From CAZUMH01 sp964621645 (GTDB lineage Bacteria; Zhuqueibacterota; QNDG01; JAGLOF01): DNA of 20,505 bases. A program made the translations under genes and the position numbers. Within the stretch, counting starts at the first letter, position 1. Each line of letters opens with the position of its first letter. The notes under the pieces are model-generated. The model did not search any database, had not been told where the DNA came from, and saw only the letters and a program-made list of their open reading frames with translations. Shown in pieces: positions 14,386 through 20,505 of the stretch. The stretch is from assembly GCA_964621645.1 (NCBI GenBank), contig CAZUMH010000065.1, forward strand, positions 1 through 20,505. Direction: 5' to 3'.

Positions 14386-15465
14386 TCAGGACGGCTCGCC
14401 GCCGCGCCCGATGACTTTGATCCGTCCCAGTTTTTCCAGAGCCTGGTGCCGCAGATCTTCCGCTTCTTTCAGCAGCGACTGCAGCCGCTTTCTCTCGGGT
14501 TTTTCCAGAGGAAGTCCCAGGGCCGCGTCGGCCCGTTTGAATGCTGTCTCATTCTCACCGTTTTTTAGCGCGCAATAGCTCAGCTTCACCAGGCAGACAA
14601 CCTCGTTATAGTGGTTATTGAATGCTTCGGAACGCACCGATGCCAGGATGCGCTGGTAAAAGGAGGCGGCGGCAGTGTATCTCTTCGCCTTGAAATAAGT
14701 GTCGGCCAGGCCCCAGAGAAAATACCTGCTTTCCGGATAGCGTTTAAGGCCCCGGGTGAAGAGCCGCAGCGCCTGGGGCAGGTTGCCCCGGTCCCATTCG
14801 ATCCAGGCCAGGCTGTTCAGGGCCACCCAGCGGGAAAAACGGGAACTTCGGGCGGCCTGACGCACCAGGGCTATTCCCTCTTCCCGCTCGTCTGATATCC
14901 AGGGGAGCCATTTCAGATACCGGTAAAAACGGCCGGACCAGTACTTGTAGCTCCCCAGTCCCAGCAGCGCCTCCGTCAGAGTGGAATCCAGCTCCAGAGC
15001 CCGGGTCAGACTTCCCAGACCCTTCCTGGCGCTGACGATCCCTCCCACAAGTTTGCCGGATTTGGCCTGATAGAGTCCTTTGTAACTGAGCAGACTGCCC
15101 CGGTAGAAGTGAACCCAGGCATCCGTCTCATTGGATTCGAGGAGACTGTCGGCCCGGCTTATCCCCTCGTCCACCAGACGGTAGAATTCCTCTTCCCACT
15201 TTCCGGTCTCCAGGTCCATCATGCGGGACTGGAGAGCGGCGGCCTCATAGAAATAGCCCGCCGGATACCGGGGATTGCGATGCTTGACTTCCCTGAAGGT
15301 GATCAGCGCTGAATCGAAATGAGTGCGCATGGTCTGATCGATACCCAGGGTGATGAGGGAATCAATGTTGTCTGAGAAAGGAGATTGCGGATAGAGGAAA
15401 TCCGGCAGCAGGAAAAGGCAGCATGCGCATATAAGCGAGGCGCAGTGACGGTAAAGTTTCTTCAT
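14386..15465 (-). CDS. Secreted TPR-repeat protein of unknown function
   Basis: A 359-residue protein with a signal peptide (about 1-26, ASLICACCLFLLPDFLYPQ) and then tetratricopeptide-like helices. The first repeats are seen in LITLGIDQTMRTHFDSALIT and AGYFYEAAALQSRMMDLE. In the middle come GSLTRALELDSTLTEALLGL and NLPQALRLFTRGLKRYPESR, with further repeats in YTAAASFYQRILA and KNGENETAFKRADAALG. TPR arrays hold protein partners together, here in the periplasm or outside the cell. No catalytic domain is visible. The ATG at 15465 is separated by one base from the stop of the polysaccharide deacetylase, so the pair is coupled and may work on the same envelope process. The function itself is unknown. 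Confidence 0.85.
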   Translation of the reverse strand: MKKLYRHCASLICACCLFLLPDFLYPQSPFSDNIDSLITLGIDQTMRTHFDSALITFREVKHRNPRYPAGYFYEAAALQSRMMDLETGKWEEEFYRLVDEGISRADSLLESNETDAWVHFYRGSLLSYKGLYQAKSGKLVGGIVSARKGLGSLTRALELDSTLTEALLGLGSYKYWSGRFYRYLKWLPWISDEREEGIALVRQAARSSRFSRWVALNSLAWIEWDRGNLPQALRLFTRGLKRYPESRYFLWGLADTYFKAKRYTAAASFYQRILASVRSEAFNNHYNEVVCLVKLSYCALKNGENETAFKRADAALGLPLEKPERKRLQSLLKEAEDLRHQALEKLGRIKVIGRGGEPS

Positions 15466-15466
15466 C

Positions 15467-16840
15467 TTACCTCATCATGGTCGAAACCGTTACCAGCCGG
15501 TACCCCTTCTCCCGTAATGTATCGATGATATCGCCCAGGCGCCGGTGGGGAAAATCATTGGTGCGGTTGGTGCCCAGATGCATGAGAACCACGGCGCCGC
15601 TGGCCCCGTTAGGCTCTTTGGCACCGAAATTAATAATCTTTTCCACGATCTCATCGGCGCTGTGGTAGATACTGGAAGTTGTATCGGCCACCCAGTCCAT
15701 ACTGTCCATGGTGTTTTCCCAGCCCCGCCCCACGGTCCAGCCCACATGGCGGTATCCGGCCGCGGCGGCCCAGCGCAGAATCTCACTGTTAAATTCTCCG
15801 TAAGGGGCCCTCCAGAGATGAGCCATTTCTCTATTGGTCACCGCCTTGTAGAGCTCCGCCGTCTTTTGGAGTTCATTCGATATCATGACCGCATCGATCC
15901 CTTTCAGGGTCCGCTGCCGCCTGTTCTCGGCATAGGTGGTCAGATGGGGATGATTCCAGGTATGGTTCCCCACCTCGTGACCCTCCCGGGTAATCCGGCG
16001 CACCGTGGCCGGAAAGCGCCGGATGAATTCCCCTGTCAGGAAAAAAGTCGAATGGACACCCTTCTCTTTTAGGATATCCAGGATTTCAGCGGCGGCGTTA
16101 TTTTCTCCACCTCCATCGAAAGTCAGAGCTACTTCCTTACGGGTGAGGGACCCTCGCTGGAAATCCCGGGCCAGATAGCTGACTGCCGGAAGAGAGTAAT
16201 CGATATGCATTCTCTCCAGTGAGGAGATACCCGTTTCGGGATTGATCGATCTCACCTCCAGCAGATTCTCTCCTCTGGTGACTTTAACATTAGAAAACGT
16301 GAATCTGCCTTTCTCCGGCACCTGCACCGAGTGGAGCTTGCCGTTTACCAGCAGGGCCACCACATGATTTTCCTCGGCCTCCCCTTCCACACTGATAGTG
16401 TTGGACAGCACTGTTCCTCCGGGCGCGGGACTCTGCACCCGGGGTGGTATCCCGCCTACGGTATCCACCGCGGCGGCCGGTGATCCTCCCGCCTCCAATT
16501 CCCGCAACAACCCCAATTCATGATTTAGCTGATAGATAAAAAAGAGACAGACGATAAGACCGGTCCCCAGAATGATGGAAACGGCCGCCCTGGGCGTGGC
16601 GGAAAGGAACCAGCGCAAGGGCCGGAATATGGTGCGCAGGAGAAATTCTGCCAGAATGAAGAGACCGGCGGCCAGGTTCTTTATAATATACAGTACGGCG
16701 CAGCGGGCGCTGCAGAGGCTGGCCCCAAACAGATCGATGGTGCAGTTATAGCATATCTTCTTGCCGCAGATCTGGCAGGCGGCACTTGCCGCCACCTCGG
16801 GATGATTCTCGCAGAATTCGACTTCCTTCTTGCGGGGCAT
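15467..16840 (-). CDS. Membrane polysaccharide deacetylase with B-box-like zinc finger
   Basis: A 457-residue protein with three parts. First, a cysteine-rich zinc finger of B-box type (C10, H13, C22, C25, C30, C33, C43, C47). Second, a hydrophobic region with a possible membrane-lying segment (50-72) and a clear transmembrane helix (85-105). Third, an Ig-like domain (about 132-215) and a NodB/CE4 deacetylase domain (235-457). The CE4 motifs are TFDGG (240-244), STFFLTG, the metal histidines in NHTWNHPH (H293, H297), LWRAPYGEFN and LMHLG. The second Asp of the normal TFDD motif is Gly here. It should remove acetyl groups from a periplasmic glycan, perhaps peptidoglycan, with the finger in the cytosol. 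The ATG at 16840 has GGGAGA upstream. It is the first gene of the operon with the TPR gene and fetAB. Confidence 0.9.
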   Translation of the reverse strand: MPRKKEVEFCENHPEVAASAACQICGKKICYNCTIDLFGASLCSARCAVLYIIKNLAAGLFILAEFLLRTIFRPLRWFLSATPRAAVSIILGTGLIVCLFFIYQLNHELGLLRELEAGGSPAAAVDTVGGIPPRVQSPAPGGTVLSNTISVEGEAEENHVVALLVNGKLHSVQVPEKGRFTFSNVKVTRGENLLEVRSINPETGISSLERMHIDYSLPAVSYLARDFQRGSLTRKEVALTFDGGGENNAAAEILDILKEKGVHSTFFLTGEFIRRFPATVRRITREGHEVGNHTWNHPHLTTYAENRRQRTLKGIDAVMISNELQKTAELYKAVTNREMAHLWRAPYGEFNSEILRWAAAAGYRHVGWTVGRGWENTMDSMDWVADTTSSIYHSADEIVEKIINFGAKEPNGASGAVVLMHLGTNRTNDFPHRRLGDIIDTLREKGYRLVTVSTMMR

Positions 16841-16881
16841 AAAAGGATCTTCTCCCTTGGAAAGCAGGATAGGTGAATGAA

Positions 16882-16910
16882 AAGGTAACAGAATCGCCCG
16901 ATAATGTCAA
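16882..16910 (-). promoter_or_regulatory. Putative promoter of the deacetylase-TPR-fetAB group
   Basis: On the minus strand, TTGACA (16910-16905), a 17-base spacer and TACCTT (16887-16882). The -35 is consensus while the -10 keeps only the key T, A and last T. It faces away from the pepD promoter. Confidence 0.5.
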
Positions 16911-16971
16911 GCGGGAAAAGGCGTCTCACTATTCAGTTCGGAAGAAGAGAAACGGATCCTTCCCGCGGGAC

Positions 16972-16999
16972 TTGACATTGACGTTTTTTTCCCTATATT
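16972..16999 (+). promoter_or_regulatory. Strong sigma70 promoter of pepD
   Basis: TTGACA (16972-16977) and TATATT (16994-16999) are separated by 16 bases, near consensus. Transcription would start near 17006. The leader carries GGAGG at 17034-17038, 5 bases before the ATG. Confidence 0.8.
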
Positions 17000-17043
17000 G
17001 TCAGGGAACGTTGCTCACTTATTATTCATAGACGGAGGCTCGC

Positions 17044-18486
17044 ATGTCAGCACTCTCAGGATTGAAACCCGCTTCCCTCTGGAAGTATTTCGAGGATATC
17101 TGTCAGATCCCCCACTGTTCCAAAGAGGAAAAGGAAATCGCCGCTTTCCTCATGTCTCTGGCAGAAAAAACCGGCCATACAGCCAGACAGGACAAGGTCG
17201 GCAACATAGTCATCGAAGTACCCGCCTCACCGGGTAAGGAAAACTCCCCTGTCGTGGTTCTGCAGGGGCACATGGACATGGTGTGCGAAAAGAATTCGGA
17301 CACGAAGCATGACTTCAGTAAGGATCCCGTCAAGCCGGTCATCAATGGCGACTGGGTCACCGCGGACGGCACCACTCTGGGTGCCGACAACGGCATCGGC
17401 ATGGCCACAGCCCTTTCCTTTCTGGAGGATAAAGAGACGGTGCACGGTCCCCTGGAACTGCTCTTTACCGTGGATGAAGAAACCGGTCTCAACGGGGCCA
17501 TGGCTCTGGAGCCCGATTTTCTCAAGGGGCGCATCCTGCTTAATCTGGACAGCGAGGAGGAAGGCATCTTTTCCATCGGCTGTGCCGGCGGTGCAGACAC
17601 CGATATCAGCCTGCCCCTCACGCGTAAGGGAGTCCTCTCCGGAAAGACCTTGCAGCTGAAGCTCTACGGTTACAAGGGCGGTCATTCGGGAATCGATATC
17701 GACAAAGGCAGGGCCAATACGGTACAGCTGCTGGCCCGCATTCTCTATGACCTGAAAACCAAATTCCAGCTTATCACCATCGAAGGCGGCAGCAAGCACA
17801 ACGCCATCCCCCGGGAAGCCTTCGCCACCGTGGCCGTGGAACCTGGGTCAGTGGATGCCTTCAAGGCGGAAGCGGACAAACTCTTCCAGGAAATTAAATT
17901 CGAATACAAGGCCGTGGAAACCGATGCGGCTCTGGGGATAAGCGACATTTCCAGCAGCGATCTTCCTCTCGACGAAGACGACGCCCGTAACTATCTGGCC
18001 TTTCTCGTGGCCCTGCCCCACGGCATTACCGCCATGAACATGGAGATAAAAGGACTGGTTGAAACCTCGACCAATCTGGCCATCGTGCGCACCAAGAAGG
18101 ACGAGGCCAATGTATATCTCAGCACCCGCAGCTCCATTATTTCGGCCCTGGAATCGGTGCGTTCCAAAATTGAAGCCTGCGCCAGACTGGCCGGTGCTTC
18201 GGTGAAACAGCTGGAGGGCTATCCCGCCTGGACCCCCAATCTGCAGTCGCCCCTGCTCAAGACAACCAAGGATGTCTACAAACGAGTGTCCGGAAAGGAA
18301 GCCGAGGTGATCGCCATTCACGCCGGTTTGGAATGCGGCATCATCGGAGAAAAATACGATGGCATGGATATGATCTCCATCGGCCCCGATCTGCAGTCTC
18401 CCCATTCACCGGATGAAAGGGTCGGCATTTCGTCGGTGGAACGCTTCTATGAGCTGGTCAAGGAACTGCTTAAAGAACTTTCCTAA
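17044..18486 (+). CDS. pepD: Aminoacyl-histidine dipeptidase PepD (Xaa-His dipeptidase, M20C)
   Basis: A cytosolic two-metal peptidase that cuts dipeptides such as Xaa-His (carnosine-like) for peptide use. The 480 residues match the usual length (E. coli PepD 485). The metal ligands and catalytic residues of the family are visible: QGHMDMV (H76, with D78), LGADNGIG (D115), TVDEETGLNG (E145/E146), LNLDSEEEG (D169) and the C-terminal SPHSPDERV (H454). The lid domain inserts between about 200 and 380, including the GGHSGIDIDKGRAN segment. The gene has its own near-consensus promoter and a clean Shine-Dalgarno. It is followed by a hairpin and then by the metallophosphoesterase gene, which has its own ribosome site. 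Confidence 0.95.
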   Translation: MSALSGLKPASLWKYFEDICQIPHCSKEEKEIAAFLMSLAEKTGHTARQDKVGNIVIEVPASPGKENSPVVVLQGHMDMVCEKNSDTKHDFSKDPVKPVINGDWVTADGTTLGADNGIGMATALSFLEDKETVHGPLELLFTVDEETGLNGAMALEPDFLKGRILLNLDSEEEGIFSIGCAGGADTDISLPLTRKGVLSGKTLQLKLYGYKGGHSGIDIDKGRANTVQLLARILYDLKTKFQLITIEGGSKHNAIPREAFATVAVEPGSVDAFKAEADKLFQEIKFEYKAVETDAALGISDISSSDLPLDEDDARNYLAFLVALPHGITAMNMEIKGLVETSTNLAIVRTKKDEANVYLSTRSSIISALESVRSKIEACARLAGASVKQLEGYPAWTPNLQSPLLKTTKDVYKRVSGKEAEVIAIHAGLECGIIGEKYDGMDMISIGPDLQSPHSPDERVGISSVERFYELVKELLKELS

Positions 18487-18511
18487 GGCGCCAGCGTCAG
18501 AAATTGAAAAT

Positions 18512-18541
18512 AAGCCCGTTCCGCTTCCGCGGGGCGGGCTT
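18512..18541 (+). terminator. Possible terminator after pepD
   Basis: AAGCCCG (18512-18518) pairs with CGGGCTT (18535-18541), and an inner CCGC/GCGG stem (18521-18532) can stack inside. Only a short TTTG follows, so some read-through into the next gene is likely. Confidence 0.5.
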
Positions 18542-18568
18542 TGTCACATCCGGAGGCAGGAGGTAATA

Positions 18569-19486
18569 ATGAAAAGCATAAAACTCGTTTGGAGGATGTC
18601 GGCAGTTCTGATTGTACTTATCCTCATCTCACTAATTTCTTTCGACTGCGGCGGCAAATCCGGTTCCTTTCGGTTCGTTTTCATGACCGATATCCATCTC
18701 ACCGGGGACCGGAACGCGGTGGAAAAATTCCGCCAGGCCATCGCTTCGGTGAACAAACTCAGGCCCCGTCCCGATTTTGTCATCACCGGCGGAGACAATA
18801 TTATGGACGCCCTGGGCCAGCCGCTGGACAAGGCCGATTCCCTCTTCACCCTCTACCAGCGGGAAATCAAAGGATTTGACATGCCTGTGTATACTTCCAT
18901 GGGCAACCATGATTTTTCCGGGGTGTATATATCCTCCGGAGTGGATACGGCGAATCCGGACTGGAAAGAGCGTCTCTTCCTGAAAAAATTCGGACGGGAG
19001 AAACCCTATCTCTCCTTCAACAGGGACGGCTGCCACTTTATTCTGCTCAACAGCATCTACATTACGCCGCAGCGCACCTACACCGGCAGGGTGGACACGG
19101 CCCAGCTGGCCTGGCTGGCCCGCGATCTGAAGGAAAACGGCAAGGAGCGGCCGGTCTTCATCGTCACCCACATCCCCCTCTATTCGGCCCGGGTCTTCTT
19201 CAGTCAGGGATCCCTGGCCGCCAACCAGGCAGGGAACGTGGTGGCCAACAGTGATCAGGTCTGGAAGATCTGCCAGGACTATCCGGTACGGGCCGTGCTC
19301 CAGGGCCATCTGCACGTGCTGGAAGAGATCGTCTGGAAAGGGACCCGCTTCATCACCGGCGGTGCCGTGTGTGGCGCCTGGTGGAACGGTTCCTATGAGG
19401 GATTCCCGCCCGGATACGTGGTGCTGGATGTGAACGGGGATACCATCGACTGGCACTACCAGACCTTCCTCCCGCCGGAGGAGTAG
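18569..19486 (+). CDS. Membrane-anchored calcineurin-like metallophosphoesterase
   Basis: A 305-residue two-metal phosphoesterase with an N-terminal hydrophobic helix (about 7-25), which probably exports or anchors it in the periplasm. The metallophosphatase motifs come in order: FMTDIHLTG (D41, H43), TGGDNIMD (D76), MGNHDFS (N113, H114), VTHIPLY (H201) and QGHLHVLE (H247, H249). A cysteine at 27 follows SFD, a poor lipobox because Asp stands before it, so I favour a plain membrane anchor or cleaved signal. The substrate is not predictable; relatives act on phosphodiesters, nucleotides, cell-wall precursors or phosphoproteins. The ATG at 18569 is chosen because AGGAGGT stands at 18558-18564. 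An open frame from 18413 overlaps pepD and is rejected. The stop TAG abuts the ATG of the HEAGH protein. Confidence 0.88.
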   Translation: MKSIKLVWRMSAVLIVLILISLISFDCGGKSGSFRFVFMTDIHLTGDRNAVEKFRQAIASVNKLRPRPDFVITGGDNIMDALGQPLDKADSLFTLYQREIKGFDMPVYTSMGNHDFSGVYISSGVDTANPDWKERLFLKKFGREKPYLSFNRDGCHFILLNSIYITPQRTYTGRVDTAQLAWLARDLKENGKERPVFIVTHIPLYSARVFFSQGSLAANQAGNVVANSDQVWKICQDYPVRAVLQGHLHVLEEIVWKGTRFITGGAVCGAWWNGSYEGFPPGYVVLDVNGDTIDWHYQTFLPPEE

Positions 19487-19936
19487 ATGGCCGGATGGGA
19501 AGCACTGGCACGGGCCAAGGCCTTTCTCTGCTGGGACGTCTTCCCCGGCCTCTCCATTCAGCTGATTCGCACCGGCGGGACGACCTCCTACTATTTTCCG
19601 CCGAACCGCAGGGCCGGGATCACACTCTTCTGTCCGGCGGAGGGATCGGATTATTCCCGGGCCCTCTTTCTGCTTTTCCACGAGGCCGGGCACCATGAAC
19701 AGTTCCTCCAGGGACAGAATGATGGAAACACGGATGAGTTCCGCCGCCTCCTTGACCTGCCGGACGGTCCCGAGCGGGCCGCCTTCGAAGAGAAAGCCTG
19801 GTGTCTGGGAGAAATATTGCTGCAGCGGTTTCTAAAAGAGCAGCAGTTGTCCGCGCAGCTGCTTGAGGAGTACCGAGACTTTGCCCGGGAAAGCGTTACC
19901 TCTTACCGAGGAGAGAAGGGGTCGGATTTTACCTGA
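19487..19936 (+). CDS. Small HEAGH zincin-like putative metalloprotease
   Basis: A 149-residue protein I cannot assign to a named family. Its centre reads LFLLFHEAGHHEQFL (60-74), with an HExxH motif (H65, E66, H69) as in zinc metallopeptidases. E101 or E102 in AAFEEKAWCLGEIL is a reasonable third ligand, as in the ImmA/IrrE and M78-like enzymes. The N-terminal part (SIQLIRTGGTTSYYFPPNRR, then GITLFCP) looks like the beta strands before the active helix of minimal zincins. There is no signal peptide, so it is probably cytosolic. The start ATG follows the metallophosphoesterase stop directly, with GGAGG at 19477-19481, so both genes are made together. A non-peptidase role is possible. Confidence 0.8.
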   Translation: MAGWEALARAKAFLCWDVFPGLSIQLIRTGGTTSYYFPPNRRAGITLFCPAEGSDYSRALFLLFHEAGHHEQFLQGQNDGNTDEFRRLLDLPDGPERAAFEEKAWCLGEILLQRFLKEQQLSAQLLEEYRDFARESVTSYRGEKGSDFT

Positions 19937-19947
19937 AAAGACCCGAT

Positions 19948-19971
19948 CGCCCTGGATATTCATCCAGGGCG
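19948..19971. terminator. Hairpin after the HEAGH gene, possible terminator
   Basis: CGCCCTGGAT (19948-19957) and ATCCAGGGCG (19962-19971) form a perfect 10-bp stem with the loop ATTC, 11 bases after the stop codon. Only a weak GTTTTG follows at some distance, so termination is likely but not certain. Confidence 0.6.
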
Positions 19972-19980
19972 TATAAGTTT

Positions 19981-20004
19981 TGTAGGTCGGGATTCTATCC
20001 CGAC
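19981..20004. repeat. REP-like palindromic element (GTCGGGAT/ATCCCGAC)
   Basis: GTCGGGAT (19986-19993) and ATCCCGAC (19997-20004) form a perfect 8-bp stem with a 3-base loop, preceded by TGTAG. Elements of this type are often scattered in many copies between bacterial genes. Whether this one repeats in the genome cannot be seen here. Confidence 0.5.
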
Positions 20005-20030
20005 AATTATTTTACACCACACCGCCATGC

Positions 20031-20060
20031 TCGTCATTCCTGCAATCTTCAAGCGGGAAT
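20031..20060. repeat. REP-like palindromic element (TCGTCATTCCTGC type)
   Basis: ATTCCTGC (20036-20043) and GCGGGAAT (20053-20060) pair with one G-T mismatch around a 9-base loop. TCGTCATTCC..GCGGGAATCC strings resemble a common dispersed palindromic repeat of bacterial intergenic regions. The remainder of 19937-20199 shows no gene. Confidence 0.45.
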
Positions 20061-20199
20061 CCACCTGACAGGGTCTGTCATTCAAGGATGTTATCACCGA
20101 CCCCGGGACAACGTAGGACAGGAAGCGATATGTAACTTCTCCTTGCCCCCTGCTTTCTTTTTTAAGACCTGCTCGGGCACTAATTCCTGAGCGGAATCA

Positions 20200-20505
20200 T
20201 CACAGTTCTCTGATCCATACGTATATTCGACTGTCTGTGGTACCCTCAAAACTCTGCATAGAATAGTCAAGAGCACTGGATGTCACCGTATGAGTGAAGC
20301 CCGATATATGATCTGCTGTCACTGATCCTTTCACAGTAAAGGCGATACCGTCGTAATAAGTCGGATCCAGATCGAGATCGCTGCCGCTGAAGGAGATGAT
20401 CTCCTCGTAATCCGAGCCCGTAAGATTATATTTCTCATACCAGTCCACTGAAGTGACCGCGCTATGATCACTGTTGAGCGTGGCGGTAATTGTCCCTTCC
20501 ACGAT
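20200..20505 (-). CDS. C-terminal fragment of an unknown beta-rich protein
   Basis: The frame is open from the window edge (no start needed) to a TGA at 20202-20200, giving the last 101 residues. The composition is rich in Thr, Ser, Asp, Gly and Tyr with alternating strands (GTITATLNSD, GIAFTVKGSVTAD, GFTHTVTSS), as in secreted or surface beta-sandwich domains. I do not recognise a family. The region has lower GC than the genes before it, which may mean a recently acquired gene. Its N-terminal part, and hence any signal peptide, lies outside the window. Confidence 0.6.
   Translation of the reverse strand: MVEGTITATLNSDHSAVTSVDWYEKYNLTGSDYEEIISFSGSDLDLDPTYYDGIAFTVKGSVTADHISGFTHTVTSSALDYSMQSFEGTTDSRIYVWIREL

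Noticed and set aside
18413..18568. N-terminal extension of the metallophosphoesterase
   Set aside because: It overlaps the pepD end and the hairpin; the AGGAGGT and the membrane helix after ATG 18569 define the start.
18644..18652. Lipobox in the metallophosphoesterase
   Set aside because: SFDC has Asp before the cysteine, whereas a small residue is needed, so lipid attachment is unlikely.
20094..20276. Minus-strand open frame of 60 codons
   Set aside because: It overlaps the beta-rich fragment in another frame, has no ribosome site and no recognisable sequence.

Overview
The window looks like chromosomal DNA of a diderm (Gram-negative-type) bacterium with roughly 55% GC and standard stop codon use (TAA, TAG and TGA all end genes). 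Two LPS-type glycosyltransferases, an RseC-like protein, signal peptides and an ECF sigma/anti-sigma pair with a periplasmic tail point to an outer membrane. A Thi4 thiazole synthase of the histidine, sulfide-using type suggests an anaerobic or sulfide-rich habitat. The fused trehalose synthase/phosphatase and the M20C dipeptidase would fit the Fibrobacteres-Chlorobi-Bacteroidetes surroundings, but I cannot fix the lineage. I see no tRNA, rRNA, CRISPR array, transposase or phage gene. A 10-N scaffold gap lies inside the trehalose gene and appears to be a false gap.

Layout. (1) 1-2468, minus strand: a tightly packed operon thi4-thiE-nudix-nikR with a sigma70-like promoter. Thi4 makes an adenylated thiazole, ThiE joins thiazole phosphate to the pyrimidine, and the Nudix enzyme between thiE and nikR is a good candidate for the hydrolysis that links them. 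(2) 2644-4964, plus: a strong promoter, a fused OtsA-OtsB trehalose enzyme and a rho-independent terminator. (3) 5001-8762, plus: a GT9 glycosyltransferase, a WaaE-like GT2 glycosyltransferase, an RseC-like protein and an RlmD-type rRNA methyltransferase, all touching or nearly touching. (4) 8832-10319, plus: promoter, DNA repair methyltransferase Ogt and an unknown membrane protein. A perfect 16-bp inverted repeat at 10341-10378 can end transcription from both sides. (5) 10411-12739, minus: ECF sigma factor, membrane anti-sigma factor and an unknown lipoprotein, read from a near-consensus promoter. (6) 12897-16910, minus: a membrane polysaccharide deacetylase with a cytoplasmic zinc finger, a TPR protein and a FetAB-type metal exporter; fetA seems to start at ATT. 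(7) 16972-19936, plus: a consensus promoter, the PepD dipeptidase and a hairpin, then a secreted or anchored metallophosphoesterase directly followed by a small HEAGH zinc-protease-like protein. (8) 19937-20199: gene-free, with three palindromic elements. (9) 20200-20505, minus: the C-terminal end of an unknown beta-rich protein that continues beyond the window.

The points most worth following up are the thiamine/Nudix/NikR operon, the coupled metallophosphoesterase and HEAGH protein, the sigma/anti-sigma/lipoprotein module, the ATT start of fetA and the false gap in the trehalose gene.
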